Shown here piece by piece: positions 9,590 through 20,426 of a DNA stretch of 64,000 bases. Source of the DNA: Vandiemenella viatica (Eukaryota > Arthropoda > Insecta > Orthoptera > Morabidae); assembly GCA_031002005.1 (NCBI GenBank), contig CM061921.1:144617283-144681282 (forward strand), in the 5' to 3' direction. The translations under genes and the position numbers were made by a program. The notes under the pieces were generated by a model. That model saw nothing but the letters and a program-made list of their open reading frames with translations, did not search any database and had not been told where the DNA came from. The first letter of the stretch is position 1. Each line of letters opens with the position of its first letter.

Positions 9590-12506
9590 TTAATCATACT
9601 TCGTACCTCTTTTCCAATTAGTTGCGCACATTATATTTCCTTTGCTTTCGCAAGAAGAATGCATTCGAGAACCACATTTTCGGGTGTTGCTTCCGCTCCA
9701 CACACGCATGGACTCGATTCTCTGACGCACCCTACCTTGTAAAAAGCTGTTATAAGGACCATGCCCGGTTAAGAAGTGTATTAAGCCGGCGAAAGGATTT
9801 AGATGTTGCAGTTCCAACCGTTCTTTGACATCAGGAAGGATGCCGTATGTTCTCCGACCTGTACTGCTAAATATTCCATCAATGCTGCCAATAGAAGGGC
9901 CGACATGACTTCCTGTTTGGCTGTCACCGGTCGACCTACTATTTCTTCAGCTGCTCTCTTATCACCAATATATTTCACCGCGTTTTCTTACCATCATGTC
10001 TAGGGGACAGACGCCTAAAACCGCCGTCAAAGCATCTGTTGCGGTAGCGCTATATGCACCACTTAGTCTTAAAAGGACACCCCTCTGGGCTCTTCTAAGT
10101 ATTGTTTTTGGCTTAACCTTCTTCAGATGTTTCGCCCAGATACTCGCTCCATAGCTCACTACTGATGCCAGAATAGCGTCAATATAGAGCCTCAACACGT
10201 GGATGGGAAGATGAAATCGTCTTTGTCCAACGCTGATGAGTTTATGCATGACGATCTTCGCCCTGCTGGACACTTCCTCTATATGATCCATAAATGTTAG
10301 ACGCTCATCGATGGTAATGCCGAGATATCTTCAATTTGTTATACTTTTTATGCTGTTTCCTTTAACCTTGATCGTTGGATTCCGCTGCACACTTCCGCAC
10401 ACTTCCGCGCAGAATCATATACTCAGTCTTCTGCGGTGCGAGCTTCTCCGTGCAACATTTTTCAAGTTGCTCCAGGACAAAATTGGTTTTCTGCTCAATT
10501 TCTCTTCTTGTTCCTCCCTGTATCAGCAGAAGCAGGTCATCAGCAAAGGCCACCAAGCCCTACAACCCTTCTAGTCCTTCCAGTCTACACATTACTGTTT
10601 CAAAACATATATCCTAAAATATCGGGCCACATACCGATCCCTGAGGACACCCTTTAAACAATTTTTTTCAAATGGTCATCCGTGGACATCTCAGTTTGGC
10701 ATATCGTTTTCTACAGTAATCCCTAAATGAGTTGTATATATTGCTTCGACATTTTAATGCTCTGAGCCGAGCAAACAATCCTGGCCACCAGAGATTATCA
10801 AGAGCTCCTGAAATGTCCACAAATATTGCCAATACATAATCACTAGTGCATCTTCCAACCAATTTCATTGTTCTGTTTATAGCGGCCTCCGTCGATCTGC
10901 CTGCTCTGAATCCGTACTGGTTTACATTCATTCTTATTATATTCCTATGCGCTTGCAGACGCCAGACAAGAATTTTCTCTTGAACTTTACCAAGTTCGTT
11001 GAGTAGGCAGATCGGCCGACAGGACTTGGGCTGGGTCGGATCCTTGCCACCCCCTTTCTTTAAAATTATTACCTCGGTTTGTTTCCATGCATTAGGGATT
11101 CTTCCATGCTGTAAACATTTATTAAACAAATTACACAACGGCGTGGTTAACTAGACAACTAGAGCCTTGGGCACCTCTGCCGCTATTCCATCAGGCCCGG
11201 AAGCTTCTTCTTGGACATTGTATTTATCGCTTTTATCACTCCTTCTATGGTTATTTCATCAGCTATCACCTATTTTGTGTACCCTCTGCTTTTGAGCGTA
11301 GCTCCTTTTGTTCCTTAGTTTCTACATCTATTTCATCGTCTGGTAAGATTTCGTGTAACAGTACTTCCAGCTGCTATTTTATAGGGGACACCCCCAGGGT
11401 CCACCCTAAGGTTGGTCTTAATGTAGGCCTCCCAACTATGCTGCTTTGTTTGTAGCAGTAGTTCCAAGGAAACTCTTTTCCTCTCCCTGTACCGGTAGAG
11501 AAAGGCGGGCCATTCAGTCGCTATCAAACAACGTTGGTATATTCTTCTTGCATTGCGCATTTCCGCCCGTGCTTTTTGTAGCCGGTCGCTCCACGGTTTG
11601 TCTCCCAACTTTGTAGGTCTTTTTATTGGAATCGCCACCTTCATTGCTGCTTGAATGAAATTTCTAATACCTCTTGCTATGGCATTGAAATCGTCGCTTT
11701 CCAGAAGACCAGAGGGCAGACTAAATACACTCCTTAATTTTCACCAGTCGGCGGTTCTATGTTATAGCACCACCTGCCACTTTGTACACCTTCTTTGGCC
11801 TCGATTCTATCTCTCGCCAATTCAAACGTTATAACATTATATGATCACTACTCCTTAAGTTATCTTCAACCTTCCAATTTCGCAGAATGTTCCCTAAATC
11901 TGGCGAAGTGAGCATAACATCAATGTTATACTCTGTATCTGCCTCGTTTTTATATATGGGCGGATTATTGGGCTTATTCCTAATTTCCAAATTTAAATCG
12001 CTTATCAGTTCTTCGATCATACCTCCTGCTTCGTCCACATATGCACTATGTACAGTGCAGACTTGGCATTTGCATCTGCCGTGATGATGAATTTGCGTTT
12101 TCCAAGACCCGTACATATTTCCCTCATGTTGTCAATATAAATTTCAGTCGAGTCTTTATGCTGAAATTATATGTTTATTAATACCATGCTGCACCAAGGT
12201 GCTAACTTCCGCACATACTGTGTGCTCATCGCAGTATTGCGTGATTTTAGTTACATTAATTTGTTTGTTCAGGATTATTATTCATGCCACAGGAATATTT
12301 CCTTCTACTATTATTTGAGAAGTCACCGGCATATACGGAATTTGCCCATTTTTGGTGTACGATCCTTGGATACTAATTGCGTCAAATTGTTCCTCAGCTG
12401 ATAGCCTCCTCACCATTGACAACACCAAGTAACTTCGCCTTGCATTTATATGCGCTATTTTAATATTATGATATACACTTAAGGGTGCCTTGTATATGTG
12501 TGGCAA
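9590..12506 (-). pseudogene. LINE copy A ORF2 (endonuclease and reverse transcriptase), broken
   Basis: The product would nick target DNA and copy the element's RNA. The minus-strand order is: endonuclease start 12506-12282 (KIAHINARRS; the usual QEP is QGS here); endonuclease end 12116-11829 (NIDVMLTS, then SSDH with the catalytic His kept); an Arg/Lys-rich linker 11644-11333; reverse transcriptase 11138-10668 (QYGFRAGRSTEAAI and FVDISGALDNLWW, motif A); FADD motif C at 10547-10536; a thumb region to 9962; and a C-terminal knuckle near 9700 (CVCGAEATPENVVLEC) in which the His is replaced by Asn. Several stops and frame changes separate these parts. Confidence 0.85.
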
Positions 12507-12570
12507 TGCGGCAAATTTTGCTTAGGATCGAAAACGATCCTGTCATGTATCATTGTGAACTATTGGAATA

Positions 12571-14270
12571 TTACCTCTGGGTCAAAGGTCTCTCTCCTCG
12601 CCCGTCAAAGAACTTCTTGATAAGGGTCAGGAGCTGAGCGGGATCTGTGGGTAAATTCTTAGACTTCAGCTGAATGCGGTCTACCGATTCCTCCTGGGGC
12701 AACGTGATGGTTTTTCCAGCCGGATGTAGCGTCCTGGTTAGATGCCGTAGTGCCATCGTGAGACTGTTCTTCCTCTAATCTTTTTAGTTTCAAATTTTCC
12801 TCGAGGTCTTGGTACACATAAGTAGGATCAATTTTTATGCATTCATGGTTTTTGTATTCATTAAATAATACCTGTTGTCCTGTTTTTAGCGTCGTGCGTT
12901 CTGAAATATTTGGGTCCCAACCTAACCCAGCTTTATTTACTTTAGAAGGTGACGGGTTTAAATTTGTGCTAAAAGTTGGGCTCTGAATTGTTTCTTGTAC
13001 TTGTCCGATATCCACTTGGATTCCTTCTACTTCGAGATTCTTCTCAACTTTTCGCGATAGCTTGTCGCTCATGCCGCATCCCTTCTCCTTCTAGAACAAG
13101 TTTTCCTTTTCTTTTCTTTTTCTCGTGTCTCGTTTGATAGGTGCATGTTTTGTATTAAACCTTTTGATTCCATTACTAGTTTTGTTTTGTTACTCATACA
13201 GTGTTCTATTTACTACTCTTTGCAAAAGAAGCTGATAGGTCATGCATTCCATCCCTTTTTTTCTTGCATACATTTCCAAGCTTTGTACAGGGGACGCAGA
13301 TTGGTGGTTAGGATTTCATTTTATACTCGTCTTTCTTCATCCCATTTCCCCACAGTGACTGCAGCAGAGGCTAGGCTGTTGGCAATGTTTACTGATGTGT
13401 CCTAGGCCATTGCACTTTTGACAGTTGGGCGCCACTAGGTAGTCCTTGGCTGTAACTGCAGAAAATTCCAGGTATAATTTCCTGTTTTTAGGATTTCGTT
13501 TCTGACTGTAGAACTGACTTCCACGACGTAGCGGATTGTTGTCTTGTTCCTAGGCCAAGTTTTAAATTTGGTTTGAACCCCTCCTTACATTGTTCTTCAA
13601 TTATTTTCCCTTCAAAATTTTGTCTATATACTGTTTCCATTAGCTTTTCTTCTTCAATTGAAGTAGAAACATCATATAAAATTATGAGCCGTCTACGTAT
13701 TCGTGGGAGTTCGCAATTCAATTCTTTGGTTAATACTTTATTAGCCAAAACTTTCTTAGCTTCCTCCTTTGAACCAGTTTCAATTATTACATTTGTATTC
13801 ATGGTATTTATCCTATTAATCTTTATTTTATACTTCCATGGCTTCAAGATTCAGGTGACATTTTCTGCTACCTGCTTGCGGCTATCCCCTTTATCCGATG
13901 ATACAAATACCGCGCAAGCAGCTGACGGTTGTACTGCCCTTTTGGTTTGTTGTTTTGCGCCCGTAGCGGCCACGATTGCATAGCTAGGTCTGTTTATCTC
14001 CTTTCCTTCTTTTGTCAATCTCTCGTTTTCAGTCTCTAGCTGGACTAGCCTGTCCTCTATGTACGATGCTGCTATAGCCCATGATGCCAAATTATCCTTA
14101 ATTTCTGGCAGCATTTGTTCCGTCAGTTTCTGGCCTTGTTGCCCATTCAGGTACGTGATTATGTCATCATACCTGGCAGCAAACGTTTTCGGTGTAATAG
14201 GGTTCATAGATTCTATGGCATTTCTCCCATTAGGCTCTTGGATTACGATTGAGAGCGCCTCGTTTATCAC
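12571..14270 (-). pseudogene. LINE copy A ORF1 (nucleic-acid binding protein), broken
   Basis: ORF1 proteins of this branch coat the RNA and act as chaperones. Pieces in order on the minus strand are 14270-13851 (coiled-coil-like segment ending in Lys/Arg-rich sequence), 13847-13488 (an RRM-like middle part), a CCHC knuckle at 13423-13382 (CQKCNGLGHISKHC, spacing CX2CX4HX4C), and a C-terminal part at 13072-12571 containing ALRHLTRTLHPAGK and DRIQLKSKNLPTDPAQL. That last block is conserved in copies B and C, so it is a real domain. A stop at about 13488, a stop after the knuckle and a frame change near 12750 interrupt it. Confidence 0.8.
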
Positions 14271-14440
14271 GTCGCAGAAATGGGTTTAACTGAGAGAGTA
14301 ACTCTGGTAACCCGTCCCGACATCGCCGGATGCTCGGTAGAGGGCATGGATGTAGACAGCATATAGACGGCGCTGGCAGCAGGCCAACCAGCGCCACCAC
14401 ATCATAGAATCCGTCGCGGCCAATCGGAGCCGACCCGCCG

Positions 14441-14450
14441 CATATAAATA
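14441..14450 (+). promoter_or_regulatory. TATA box of Gypsy 5' LTR
   Basis: CATATAAATA sits about 136 bases into the LTR, with a GC-rich stretch upstream. A start of transcription some 25-35 bases downstream, around CAGCTACACTCGGCAGTTCGG, is inferred. Confidence 0.6.
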
Positions 14451-14518
14451 CAGCCAGCGCAGCTACACTCGGCAGTTCGGTGTTCACTGTGGTCGTGTCT
14501 CCGTCCAACTGTGATTCT

Positions 14519-14652
14519 CCTCTCGGACTCTTGACAGTGTTCGTCTCGGCTACGTTTCGGTACTCTGTCTTGGACTCCGTGAATCGCCTCTCGGACTCTT
14601 GACAGTGCTCGTTCTCGGCTACGTTTCGGTACTCTCTTCGGACTCTGTAAAC
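14519..14652 (+). repeat. Imperfect 67-bp tandem repeat inside the LTR
   Basis: Two adjacent units share CTCTCGGACTCTTGACAGTG and GGCTACGTTTCGGTACTCT (starting near 14519 and 14587). A third, partial echo (CGGACTCTGCCAGTGCTCG) follows at about 14659. The repeats lie in what would be the R/U5 leader. Confidence 0.7.
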
Positions 14653-14824
14653 CACACGTCGGACTCTGCCAGTGCTCGTCTTTGGATTTACGTTCGGCCT
14701 GCTCCTTGGACTTGTTCGAGTTGTTCGTGACCGTCTCCTGTGGACCGCCTTTCCGCCGTGTGACGTTCGGCCGCCGTAAGGACATAGCAATTGGCGACGA
14801 GGATAAAGGTTATCAGCAGGCATC

Positions 14825-16147
14825 ATGGACGTCGTGACTCGCATTCTGGAGCAACAACAGCAGCAGACGGCGGTGGTACAGTAAACGCTCCAAGTAATTC
14901 TCGAGAAACTGTTAGCACAGGATGCGAAATTAGTCCAGGCCACGGAAAATTCGTACATCCGGCCTCCAGCTTTTCTACCATTCAATGACGCCAAGGAAGA
15001 CTGGGACACATATTTGCATCGGCTCAAACAGCATTTCTCGGCGTTCCAGGTGACGGACGATGCCTTACAGCGCTCGCTGTTTCTGTCGTGGGCATCACCC
15101 GACACGTTCTTCCTCCTGCGGAAACTGGCCACATTATCTGATCCGGTCGCCCTCACATTCAAGGAAATGTGCACACTGCTAACAAGCTACTACTTTCAAA
15201 GATACCATGCGGTGGCCTCCTGCCTTGAGTTCCATCAGTATCACAAACAACCAGGACAATCATACCGGTCATGGGTGACGGATCTCCAAGGTCTTAGCCG
15301 CAAATGCGACTTCACTTGCTCAAACGCAGACTCCCTGATCCGCGACGTCGTAGTGCAGTTAGCTCCAGACCCAGAGGTGCGTACAGCGGCACTGAAGCTG
15401 GATAACCCATCACTCGAGGACATTTTACGCTACGCGCACTCGCATGAAATTGCGCAGGCAGCGAACTAGCGCCTCATTGGACGCCCACAAGTAGTGGCGG
15501 TCAAAACGACACAACGCAACTCCCGCGTACGAGGCACCCCCATGTCGCGCTCCAGATGCCAACAAAGCAGGACGCCATCGCTGTCCGACGTATCTATGAC
15601 GTCCGAACCCCGAACCCCACCCCGCCGATGGATCCAGAGGCCCCTGCCGTCTTGCCCACAGTGCTTCACTTCGCACTCACGGGCTGATTGCCACGACCGT
15701 TGGGCACATTGCACACGCTGCGGTAAAGAGGGACACTTGCGGTCAGTCTGCCGAAACCGGGCACCTCACCCCAGCTGGATAGCTCGCATGCAGCAAAAAA
15801 CGGTCAATACACTACAGACCGCAGCTTATACTGGCGACCCGCTCTCACAGAAACTATTCTTAACTCTTAGACACGCCAATCAGGATATCCGTTTTCAAGT
15901 GGACACGGGGGCAACCTACGTCCGACTAGGCTCACCACCGTTGTCTCCACCTTCACGGCGTTTAGTATCGTATGGGGATAGAGATATTCCCCTGCGGGGT
16001 CAGTTCTCCATCACGGCCGCCTACAAACAACTCACCAGACCAATCACCTTTTTTGTGGTGGATCAGCCTTCGGCTACTAATATTTTTGGGTTAGACGCAT
16101 TCAACAGATTCGGATTCTCAATCGTGGACGAAGTCCAGGACATATAG
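14825..16147 (+). pseudogene. gag: Gypsy 1 gag and protease region, with nonsense codons
   Basis: A single frame starts at the ATG at 14825, directly after the primer region. It is interrupted by stops at 14882, 15467 and 16145 but otherwise keeps its frame. The capsid-like part covers 14900-15460. It is followed by a zinc knuckle (CTRCGKEGHLRSVC, CX2CX4HX4C, about 15712-15753) and a retropepsin active site VDTGATYV (about 15899). Further on, NIFGLDAFNRFGF is the usual C-terminal protease block. Gag packages the RNA and the protease cuts the polyprotein. The three stops alone would prevent a full product. Confidence 0.88.
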
Positions 16148-17103
16148 GAGTCGCTCCCATTCCAGGACCTCGATGATCTCTGTACACAGTTCGCACCCAT
16201 CTTTACGCCAGACTTAGGGTGCGCCTCAGATTTCGAGGCTCACATCACCCTCCGGCCAGGTGCACTACCTCGCTTTTGCCGTGCCAGACCTATTCCGGTC
16301 ACCTTACCTGCATCAGTAAAACAGGAGCTTGACCGGCTTCAGAAGATTGGAGTAATCGAATCTGTCAAATCCAGCGCATGGGCTACACCACTGGTCATCA
16401 TCCGGAAACCCAATGGCACCCTCCGGTTATGTGGAGGCTTTAAGGCTACTATCAACGCCCAGTCTCCAGAAGTCGAGACGTATCAAATCCCATGACAAGA
16501 AGACCTTCTCACTAAACTTGCGGGCGCCGAATACTTCTCGAAGATTGACGTCGCAGCTTCCACTAGATGAGGAATCACAAAACATCGTCGTCATCAACAC
16601 ACCGTTTGGACTCTACAAATAAAAGCGCCTCCCATTTCACATCGCTTCTGCGCCGGCAATCTTCAAAAGATACTTGGAACAGCTGTTGCGACACATCCCG
16701 GCATGCGCAAACTACCTGGACGATATCATTGTCACATGAACCACTCGTCAGGAGCACCTACAAAACCTTCGCACTATATTTGCAGCATTACTGGAGGCAG
16801 GGCTGTGGTGTCGCCTCGAGAAGTGTCGTTTTTTTTTTAGAGGAAGTGGAATATCTTGGCCATTGGCTCAACAAAGAGGGAATTAGGCCAACAGACCGCA
16901 ACGTGGCCGCCATAGACTCCCTACCCCGCCCAAAGAACCTGCCGGAACTACAAGCCTTCCTCGGGAAAATAAACTACTACTCAATGTTTCTGTCACAAGC
17001 GGTACATATTTCGCAACCACTCAATCAGCTCCGAGAGAAGGGCGTTGCCTACAACTGGACCCCGTCTTGTCAACGAGCCTTCGACCGGTTAAAGGAATGC
17101 TAA
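16148..17103 (+). pseudogene. pol: Gypsy 1 reverse transcriptase region, frameshifted
   Basis: The RT start (PGALPRFCRARPIPV, then SAWATPLVIIRKPNGTLRLC) is in the same frame as gag up to a stop at 16493. Near 16553 there is a frame change and the motif A region is damaged. The next frame gives FGLYK, a stop at 16623, and the catalytic YLDD at 16713-16724, followed by a stop at 16737. A run of T at about 16830-16838 marks another frame change into the connection domain (NKEGIRPTDRNVAAI, then FLGKINYYSMFL). The polymerase box is intact but the gene is clearly dead. Confidence 0.88.
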
Positions 17104-19023
17104 GGTCTGCTCCTTGTCTAACGCCGTTTTCCCCTACACGGCCCCTAGTCTTGGCAGCCGACGCCTCAGCATATGGAATCGGGGCGGTACTCGCACACAG
17201 GAATGAAGATGGCTCTGAACAACCGATAGCTTATGCCTCTAAGATATTGACGCCAGCACAATGCAACTACTCGCAGATTGAGAAAGAGGCATTGGCAATA
17301 GTCTTCGCTATCAAGAAATTTCATGTATATCTATTTGGAACCAAGTTCTCCCTTATCACGGACCACAAACCGTTGGTGGCAATATTTGTACCCCGCTCCA
17401 GCCTCCCAGAGCGAACAGCCCAACGCCTCCAACGATGGGCGATGTTTCTGAGCGCTTATAACTACACAACCCAATATAAGCCAACAGCACAACACTCAAA
17501 TGCCGATGCCCTATCACACCTGCCTGCCGGCCTCGATCCAGAATTCGACCAACAAGAAGTGCTGTGTTTTCATATCGACACAGAGAGGAAGCAGACAGTG
17601 GACGGGTTCCCCATTACAGCGGCCCGAATCGCCTCCGCCACCCACCGGGATCCAATCTTGCGCCAGGTCCTGCGCTATATCATCCATGGGTGGCCAACAT
17701 ACCTCACACGCAGAATGGACAACGAATTGAAGACATGGCGCCACATATCCCACAGACTCTCGGTCACAGACGACGTCATCCTTTTGGACGCAGAAAACGA
17801 CACACATCGTGTGGTCATCCCAGCTGAATTGCGATCACAAATCCTAAAGCTCCTGCATCGAGGACATTGGGGCATGTCCCGTATGAAGAATCTCGCAAGA
17901 AGACATGCTTATTGGCCAGGAATCAATCGAGACACTGAAAAGATGGTGCGCAGTTGCACAGCCTGCGCCCAACATCAGGCAGCGCCTCCACAAGCCTTCG
18001 CCCCCTGGCCCACTCCCAGCCAACCGTGGGACCGCATTCACCTGGACTTTGCAGGCCCATTTTTGGGAACCATGTGGCTACTTATAATTGATGCCTATTC
18101 AAAGTACCCGTACGTGGTTCGCATGGCATCCACGACGACGGAAGCTACTCTAAATGCATTAAGCCAGGTATTGGCCATCGAGGGGTTACCACGCACCCTC
18201 GTCTCTGACAATGGGCCCCAATTTACAGCAACCACATTCGAGGAATTCTGCGAGGCAAACGGCATCAAACACATCTTCAGTCCTCCATTCCATCCCGTCT
18301 CAAATGGCGAAGCAGAACGCCTTGAAAGGACGTTCAAACAACAAATGCTGAAAGAGGTACAGTCAGCTACGACATCTTCCGCCCTCACCCTCTTTATCAG
18401 CACATACCGGACAACACCAATCAATGGTCGCAGCCCAGCAGAACTGCTCCATGGGCGACAACCACGGACGTTGCTGCACCTCCTGGCACCATCACCGGCG
18501 GAGCCCCGAACCAGACCGTCCCATCGTTACACGCCAGGCAGCACGGTCTGGGCACGCGCCTACGGAGGAAACGCCACTTGGATGCCAGCAACTGTAGTGG
18601 GGACACACGGACGGCGTGTCATCTCAGTACAAACGCCACATAGAATAGGACGCCGTCATCAAAACCAGCTACGACCTCGCAGCACAACAGGCCCATCACC
18701 ATCACAACAATATCGTGAAGAATACATCATACCACCACCAGCGCCATTAGGGGAGGTCTGACAGCCAACCTCCCCACAACGACGATACCACTTGCGCCCA
18801 AGAAAGCCAGCAGTGCCAGCCGTGAGTGACGTCGAAATGGACACACCCATCAACCCTCCACCAACCACATCGGCACCCACGTCACCACGTCCTCAACCAT
18901 GGAGTACGTCGGCGCAAACCGAGAACGATTCGGCCGGGATACCACAGCCATTCCAGCCTCATCACCCCAAGCATCGTCGAGGGCGCTTCCGTCCGTACGC
19001 GCCCACTTCAGGGGGGAGGGATC
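17067..19023 (+). pseudogene. pol: Gypsy 1 RNase H and integrase
   Basis: This is the longest open stretch in the window (17067-18761, after a frame change near 17100). RNase H: LAADASAYGIGAVLAH, with EKEALAIVFAIKKFHVYLFG and the usual TDHKPL. Integrase: a zinc-binding HHCC region (HRGHWGMSRMKNLARRHAYWPGI ... CTACAQHQ), then the DDE core with Asp in HLDFAGPF, Asp in LVSDNGPQF and Glu in NGEAERLERTF. After a stop at 18759 the frame continues as a proline-rich tail beginning RYHLRPRKPAV up to the LTR. The integrase core looks intact by motif, but RT upstream is broken. Confidence 0.92.
19010..19023 (+). other. Polypurine tract of Gypsy 1
   Basis: AGGGGGGAGGGATC lies immediately before the 3' LTR, where plus-strand DNA synthesis is primed in LTR retroelements. 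Its place agrees with the LTR boundary at about 19024. Confidence 0.8.
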
Positions 19024-19143
19024 TAGTATCCCGTCCCGACATCGCCGCATACCCGGTAGAGGGCATGGATGTGGACAGCATATAGACGGCGCTGACAGTG
19101 GGCCAACCAGCGCCACCACATCATAGATTCCGCCGCGGCCAAT
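19024..19143 (+). repeat. 3' LTR of Gypsy 1, truncated at a SINE
   Basis: About 120 bases match the start of the 5' LTR (CCCGTCCCGACATCGCCG, then GAGGGCATGGATGTGGACAG). The match stops at CGGCCAAT, where SINE-A sequence begins. The other three quarters of this LTR are missing from the window. Confidence 0.88.
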
Positions 19144-19313
19144 CCGGGCATCCAGATATGAGTTTTCCATGGTTGACTCAAATCACTCCGGCGACTGCTG
19201 GGTTGCCTCCTTCAAAAGGCCATGGCCAAACTGCGTCCCATTCCTTCTCCCCAACCCCATCCCGTCTCTAATGGCCTCGATGTCGACGAGGCGTAAAGCC
19301 ATAAATAAAAGCC
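19144..19313 (+). repeat. SINE-A copy in plus orientation, 5' truncated
   Basis: It begins CCGGGCATCCAGATATGAG, lacking the tRNA-like head, and ends with the palindromic tail CCTCGATGTCGACGAGGCG, TAAAGCCATAAATAAAAG. It begins at nearly the same internal position as the copy at 4667, so the two may share a preferred truncation point. No clear target duplication was found. Confidence 0.85.
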
Positions 19314-19600
19314 ACAACTGTCTATTGTGCACCTCCTTTGGTTCTATATTTCGTTCTATCATTGACCGCCCTATTCCTTGCAACCATCTTAGAGGTGGTC
19401 TGCCCCATCTACTCCGGTTAGCTGGTTGGTAGTTAAAGACTATTATTCGTATTCTTCCTTCATCCATTCTAGTTAGGTGCCCGAACCATAACAGTTCTTT
19501 CCTTTCAGTATTCTGGACTATAGTATCTTTGATGGCAGTTTGGTCAATGATTTGTTCATTCCCCACATGCTCTAATTTAGAAACTCTGGAAGCCATTTCG
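19314..19600 (-). pseudogene. RTE-like LINE C-terminal fragment
   Basis: The minus-strand frame from 19596 reads ...IKDTIVQNTERKELLWFGHL, TRMDEGRIRIIVFNYQPANR and RWGRPPLRWLQGI. This is the conserved tail of RTE-type and related LINE ORF2 proteins (GHLxRM...GRPxxxW). It stops where the SINE begins. The frame is open over about 95 residues but has no catalytic part. Confidence 0.7.
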
Positions 19601-20426
19601 AATGAAATCAGTGGATGAATAAGAATGGAACACGGATTTTCTCACTTCTGGTCACGTGACACAAAATGGTGGCCTCCTTTCCCCTATTTCCCCTCCCTCC
19701 ATAACGCCACATACAGTTCGCGGGAGATTCAAAATGGACCACTTGCAGCCGACGTCAGTGTCACCGATGATTCGAGTGGAGCATTGGTGGCCAAGGTAGT
19801 ATGATGTCATGGCGCAAGGGGGCAGCACTGTATGTTCCGAGCCACGAGAAACTTCATCTGCACATGCGCCTGCCAAAGAGAGGCCAAATAGACTCCATAC
19901 TGCCACGCGATTCTCTCTCTTTCTAACACATAGTCCCAGGCATCTGAGAATTCCAATGACAACGTATTTCGACACGCTCAGTGAAAGGTATTTGCTCAGC
20001 TATTAAGTTCTTGCCTGCAAATACTTCATGGATTCACATTGTGACAAGTATTTACACAGCTATTAGGTGTTTCAGAAATATTTCGGTATCCCCGTCGATG
20101 TTTACCAACCCATTATCTGTTTCGAAGGCGTGCAGAAATATTTCGGTGTCTGTTTGCTGTTATCGAAATACTTCATGGTGTATCAACATTCTGGAATGCA
20201 GTCGATGACAAGTATTTCCCATTAAGTGTTCTTCAAATATTTCGGTATTTCAGTCTATAGTGACAAGGAGATTCAATTATCTGTTACGAACGCGTGGAGT
20301 TATTCAGAGTGCAGGTATGGAATGTGGGCGCTAGGGGCAGTGACAGGTATTTGTATGGCAACAATGAAATTCCTGTATCTTTTACAAAAGCATAAAGAAC
20401 CTTTTCTATATTATTGATAAATAGAA
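19601..20426. other. Unassigned segment with recurring short motifs
   Basis: No gene. Between about 19985 and 20350, GACAAGTATTT or a close variant (for example GAAAGGTATTT, GACAGGTATTT) recurs four times, and AAATATTTCGGT three times, with CAGCTATTA shared by the first two units. This looks like a decayed tandem repeat with variable unit length. 19640-19960 is of higher GC with no assignable feature. Confidence 0.45.

Larger units (their letters stand above)
8950..14290 (-). mobile_element. R1-like non-LTR retrotransposon, copy A (degenerate)
   Basis: A nearly full-length LINE on the minus strand. In order it has ORF1 with a CCHC knuckle, an APE-type endonuclease, a reverse transcriptase and a C-terminal knuckle region. 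A 3' untranslated region runs to an A-rich end near 8950-8990. The architecture and the PQGSVCGP and FADD motifs of its sister copies point to the R1/Jockey branch of the I group, R1-like being my best guess. The 5' end meets the Gypsy LTR at about 14305. Copies B, C and D lie at 30290, 36144 and 47428. Confidence 0.85.
14305..14789 (+). repeat. 5' LTR of Gypsy element 1
   Basis: It starts TGGTAACCCGTCCCGACATC and ends ...GGACATAGCA, giving about 485 bases with TG...CA ends. Its first 120 bases match 19024-19143 closely. A TATA-like CATATAAATA at 14441-14450 is well placed for a promoter in the U3/R part. Confidence 0.9.
14305..19143 (+). mobile_element. Ty3/Gypsy LTR retrotransposon 1, 3' truncated
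   Basis: About 4.8 kb, consisting of a complete 5' LTR, a presumed primer site (TTGGCGACGAGGAT at 14791), gag, protease, reverse transcriptase, RNase H, integrase, a purine tract and the first 120 bases of the 3' LTR. The order RT-RNase H-integrase defines Gypsy. The element lies against LINE copy A on its left and a SINE on its right, which replaces the rest of the 3' LTR. There is no env-like frame. Multiple stops and frameshifts mean it is inactive. Confidence 0.93.

Noticed and set aside
14230..15174. 314-codon open frame on the minus strand
   Set aside because: It is antisense to the Gypsy LTR and gag, with Cys- and Arg-rich sequence caused by the GC-rich LTR repeats. No domain and no independent support.
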